Shown here piece after piece: positions 61,089 to 64,000 of a stretch of 64,000 nt of DNA. Position 1 is the stretch's first letter; each line of letters starts with the position of its first letter. Origin of the DNA: Prevotella sp. (lineage in GTDB: Bacteria > Bacteroidota > Bacteroidia > Bacteroidales > Bacteroidaceae); contig JAFZSL010000067.1 of the NCBI GenBank assembly GCA_017619375.1, positions 1-64,000 of the forward strand. Direction: 5' to 3'. Below the pieces are notes generated by a model. That model did no database searches. It was not told the origin of the DNA and worked only from the letters and a program-made list of their open reading frames with translations. Made by a program: the position numbers and the translations under genes.

Positions 61089-62567
61089 ATGATGAAGATA
61101 GGTTTTGACAATGACAAGTATGTGCGTATCCAATCTGAGCACATCAGGGAGCGCATCTCCCAATTTGGTGGAAAATTGTATCTGGAGTTGGGTGGCAAGC
61201 TCTTTGACGACCATCATGCCTCCCGTGTGCTTCCAGGTTTCAAACCCGACAGCAAGTTGTACATGCTACAGCAACTCAGCGAGAGCATGGAGATTGTCAT
61301 CGTCATCAACGCCGAGGACATCGAGGCCAATAAAGTACGCGCCGACCTGGGCATCACCTACGACGAGGACGTGCTTCGTTTGAGGGAAGCGTTCATGGGA
61401 CGCGGATTCTTTGTCGGTTCGGTGGTCATCACCCATTACTCGGGGCAACGTGCCGCCGACACCTTCAAGCAGCGTCTGACGCGCCAAGGCATCAAGACCT
61501 ATTTCCATTACATCATAGAAGGCTATCCGCACGACGTGGCGAAAATCGCCTCCGACGAAGGGTTCGGCAAGAACGAATATGTGGAGACGGAGCGGCCGTT
61601 GATTGTCGTCACCGCACCGGGACCCGGCAGCGGCAAGATGGCCGTATGCCTCAGCCAGTTGTATGGCGAGCAGAAACGTGGCGTGAGGGCTGGATATGCC
61701 AAGTTTGAGACCTTCCCCGTATGGAACCTCCCCTTGAAGCATCCGGTGAACATCGCCTATGAGGCTGCAACTGCCGACCTGAACGATGTGAACGTCATCG
61801 ACCACTTCCACCTCGACGCCTATGGCAAGGTGGCCGTCAACTACAACCGCGACATGGAGATCTTCCCCGTGCTCAACGCGCTCTTCGAAGGCATCTATGG
61901 CGTCAATCCCTACAAGTCGCCCACCGACATGGGGGTGAACATGGTGGGATTCTGCATTTCCGACGATGCGGTGTGTCGCAAGGCCTCCGAGGACGAAATC
62001 ATTCGTCGGTACTATACCGCCACCAACAAATTGGCCGATGGCGCCTGCAACGACAACGAGGTGCACAAGATACAGTTGCTCTTCAACCAGATGAAGATTT
62101 CCACCGACAACCGCCGCACCACCGTGGCGGCCAACGAGCGGAAGGTGAGGAGCGGACACACCTCCGCTGCCATCGAGTTGGCCGACGGCACCATCATCAC
62201 CTCGCAGTCGAGTCCGCTGCTGGGATGTTGCGCCGCCCTTCTCCTCAATGTGACCAAGCATCTCGCAGGCATCGACCATGAGGTGAAACTGATACCTCAA
62301 AGCATGATCGAACCCATCCAGAAGACGAAGATTGAATACCTTGGTGCAAGGAATCCCCGTCTGCACACCGACGAGGTCCTTGTCGCCCTTTCCGTCCTTT
62401 CACCCCATGACTCCAACTGCCGTCGCGCCTTGGAACAACTCCCTCAGTTGAGAGGTTGTCAGATACATTGCACAGTGATGCTGAGCGAAATAGACCGCAA
62501 GATATTGAAAAAACTGGGCTGCGACCTCACCTGCGACCCTGTGAGGAAGTCGCCTTTCCAAGACTGA
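61089..62567 (+). CDS. DUF1846 family protein
   Basis: A 492-residue cytoplasmic protein, the family's usual length. Landmarks are GFDNDKYVRIQSEHIRERIS at the N-terminus, GGKLFDDHHASRVLPGF, and the central PLIVVTAPGPGSGKMAVCLS, a P-loop-like glycine-rich segment. DUF1846 proteins are widespread and conserved, with structures known but no agreed function; nucleotide handling is suspected. It is 74 bp behind the barrel gene, in the same direction. Confidence 0.9.
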   Translation: MMKIGFDNDKYVRIQSEHIRERISQFGGKLYLELGGKLFDDHHASRVLPGFKPDSKLYMLQQLSESMEIVIVINAEDIEANKVRADLGITYDEDVLRLREAFMGRGFFVGSVVITHYSGQRAADTFKQRLTRQGIKTYFHYIIEGYPHDVAKIASDEGFGKNEYVETERPLIVVTAPGPGSGKMAVCLSQLYGEQKRGVRAGYAKFETFPVWNLPLKHPVNIAYEAATADLNDVNVIDHFHLDAYGKVAVNYNRDMEIFPVLNALFEGIYGVNPYKSPTDMGVNMVGFCISDDAVCRKASEDEIIRRYYTATNKLADGACNDNEVHKIQLLFNQMKISTDNRRTTVAANERKVRSGHTSAAIELADGTIITSQSSPLLGCCAALLLNVTKHLAGIDHEVKLIPQSMIEPIQKTKIEYLGARNPRLHTDEVLVALSVLSPHDSNCRRALEQLPQLRGCQIHCTVMLSEIDRKILKKLGCDLTCDPVRKSPFQD

Positions 62568-62629
62568 GGAACTGCTATAAGACCCAACTGTCGCATATAA
62601 GGAAATATGAGGAAATGGCCGAAAAGTGA
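62568..62629. other. Short spacer after DUF1846
   Basis: Nothing is recognised in these 62 bases; no terminator hairpin with a T-run is seen before the hairpin repeats begin. Confidence 0.4.
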
Positions 62630-62841
62630 ACATATGTCCCTTTAACTCCTCCCCCTCTGCCCGAGAGGGGGTGGCCGCAGGCCGGGGGCGAGGGAGAAAC
62701 GAAGCAGACATACGTCCCTTTAACTCCCCTATAACTCCCCTTCAACTCCTCTTTGACTCTTCCCCCTCTGCCCGAGAGGGGGTGGCCGCAGGCCGGGGGC
62801 GAGGGAGAAACGAAGCAGACATACGTCCCTTTAACTCCCCT
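62630..62841. repeat. 81-bp direct repeat with two hairpins, two copies
   Basis: Copies at 62650-62730 and 62761-62841 are identical (period 111). Each has a stem CCCCCTCT/AGAGGGGG with loop GCCCG and a second GGCC/GGCC with loop GCA, then the motif beginning ACATACGTCC. A third motif copy (ACATATGTCC) precedes at 62630. No promoter is recognised in it. The GC-rich hairpins differ from the AT-rich spacers elsewhere. Confidence 0.85.
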
Positions 62842-62905
62842 TTAACTCCCCTATAACTCCTCTTTAACTCCTCTTTAACTCCCCTTCAACTCCCCTTTAA
62901 CTCCT
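62714..62905 (+). repeat. Eleven-nucleotide periodic CCTTTAACTCC array
   Basis: After each hairpin unit, runs of 11-nt units such as CCTTTAACTCC, CCTATAACTCC, CCTTCAACTCC and TCTTTAACTCC follow in register, reaching the first codons of mfd. Pyrimidine-rich on the plus strand; it may be a template-slippage array or a DNA spacer. Confidence 0.75.
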
Positions 62906-62911
62906 GAGCAA

Positions 62912-64000
62912 TTGACCATACAGGAACTACAACAACAATACGGCCGGCTCCCCCAATGTGGGGCGCTGGCCTCGGCTTTGTCAGAGGCAGGCACCAGTGT
63001 CCACTTGCAAGGATTGGTTGCCTCGTCGGCTTCCTTGTTCTTCGCCGGCTTTGCCACACGACGGCCATCCACGATCCTCTTCATCTTGCAAGACAACGAC
63101 GAAGCAGGATATTTCTACCATGACCTCACCCAGGTGATGGGGCACGACGACGTGCTTTTCTATCCATCCTCCTACCGTCGTGCTGTGAAATATGGGCAGC
63201 GGGATACCGCCAACGAGATCTTGCGCACGGAGGTGCTCACACGTCTCTCTGTGGTGGAAGAGGGCGCGAAGGAAACGGGCAGGGTCACATACGTCGTCAC
63301 CTGTCCTGAGGCACTCAGCGAACTGGTGGTGTCCAAGCACAAACTCGATGAGCGCACCCTCAGCCTGAGGATAGGGCAGACAGTGCCCGTTTCGGGGCTG
63401 GTGAAACAGTTGTGCGACCTGGGCTTCCAAATGCAAGAGTATGTCTATGAGCCGGGGCAGTTCGCACTGCGTGGCAGCATCCTCGACGTCTATTCGTTCA
63501 GCAGTGAATACCCCTTCCGTATCGACTTCTTCGGTGACGACATCGACACCATCCGCACCTTTGATGTACAGAGCCAACTCTCGCGTGACAAGAAGAAACA
63601 GGTGGAGATTGTACCTCAGGTGGCTCTGACGCAGGAAAAGACACCTTTCACCCATTTCCTCCCTTCCGACACCATCGTGGCCGTGCGCGACCTGCCCTAT
63701 GTCCTTGACACCATAGATGGCATCTACCAGGAGGGTTTCTCGAAACAAGTCGTCACGGAACGCCTGGAGGGAGCCACCGAGGTGGAGCGTGCTGAAATCA
63801 TGGAAGAACTGCGCAAGGAGAGCCAACTGGTGCGACCCACGCTTTTCAAAGAGGAAATCTCACGGTTCCAGCGCGTCGACTTCGGGTCAAAACCTTTTGG
63901 TACGCCGTCTGTCACCATCCGCTTCGACATCTCTCCTCAACCCATCTTCCACAAGAACTTCACCTTGCTTCGGGAGACCTTCGCCGACTACGTCAGTCGA
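62912..64000 (+). CDS. mfd: Transcription-repair coupling factor Mfd, N-terminal part
   Basis: The 3' end is beyond the window; 363 residues are visible. TTG at 62912 is the start because the first residues (TIQELQQQYG) match the Mfd start and an in-frame stop lies at 62876-62878. Visible is the UvrB-like N-terminal half: FALRGSILDVYSF and RIDFFGDDIDTIRTFD are the UvrB-homology landmarks. Mfd removes stalled RNA polymerase and recruits UvrA to lesions. The leader is formed by the 11-nt array directly in front of it, without a recognisable promoter. Confidence 0.93.
   Translation, partial: MTIQELQQQYGRLPQCGALASALSEAGTSVHLQGLVASSASLFFAGFATRRPSTILFILQDNDEAGYFYHDLTQVMGHDDVLFYPSSYRRAVKYGQRDTANEILRTEVLTRLSVVEEGAKETGRVTYVVTCPEALSELVVSKHKLDERTLSLRIGQTVPVSGLVKQLCDLGFQMQEYVYEPGQFALRGSILDVYSFSSEYPFRIDFFGDDIDTIRTFDVQSQLSRDKKKQVEIVPQVALTQEKTPFTHFLPSDTIVAVRDLPYVLDTIDGIYQEGFSKQVVTERLEGATEVERAEIMEELRKESQLVRPTLFKEEISRFQRVDFGSKPFGTPSVTIRFDISPQPIFHKNFTLLRETFADYVSR

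Noticed and set aside
62626-62856. Repeat-encoded protein before mfd
   Set aside because: The frame is two identical copies of the hairpin repeat, without start context; the repeat is non-coding.

Overview
The window comes from a member of the Bacteroidota, most probably Prevotella or a close relative. Evidence is two SusC/SusD pairs, many lipoproteins with acidic residues after the lipobox Cys, AsnA-type asparagine synthesis, and promoters of the Bacteroidota form TTTG-N19-TAnnTTTG instead of -35/-10 boxes. Housekeeping genes (dnaX, asnA, mfd, tRNA-Arg) show that this is chromosome.

Layout. 1-742 is the 5' part of a TPR lipoprotein gene. 0.8-6.2 kb is an accessory island on the minus strand: a cluster of ten TGCCACA repeats, a short primase-like ORF, a DUF3408 gene, a ParA ATPase and a helix-turn-helix gene behind an ACGTGG operator-like array, then an unknown gene pair and a broken Schlafen AlbA_2-type gene. 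6.4-13.7 kb holds a very large alpha-2-macroglobulin-like gene with an inserted SusC-type domain, two lipoproteins (one TonB_C), a 42-residue protein and a truncated exported protein. 13.8-22.9 kb carries a GNAT gene and a minus-strand operon: patatin phospholipase, TolC, HlyD, two ABC-2 permeases (no ATPase gene nearby) and DUF4421.

23.3-41.7 kb is the centrepiece: an 18.4-kb plus-strand array, fasciclin lipoprotein - SusC - SusD - fasciclin lipoprotein - fasciclin-like lipoprotein - SusC - SusD - large secreted protein, with gaps of 11 to 123 bp and ending at a strong terminator. It encodes a surface capture and import apparatus but no recognisable glycoside hydrolase, lyase, sulfatase or regulator, so its ligand may not be an ordinary polysaccharide. 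Then follow an amidase_2 gene, a GH5 lipoprotein, a second patatin/beta-barrel gene, a CBM20-GH77 glucanotransferase with a HAD phosphatase, and on the minus strand a C1 peptidase and a TraB/GumN protein.

52.2-64 kb contains tRNA-Arg(CCG) with a duplicated terminator, a TonB_C protein, asnA and dnaX convergent on one shared terminator, a lipoprotein, a LysM/periplasmic-binding fusion with an outer-membrane barrel, a DUF1846 gene and the start of mfd.

Spacers are rich in structured non-coding repeats: 9-, 10- and 11-nt periodic arrays, a cluster of six short hairpins, a duplicated promoter module, and an 81-bp hairpin repeat in two copies. Identifications are from sequence reading only; no database search was run.
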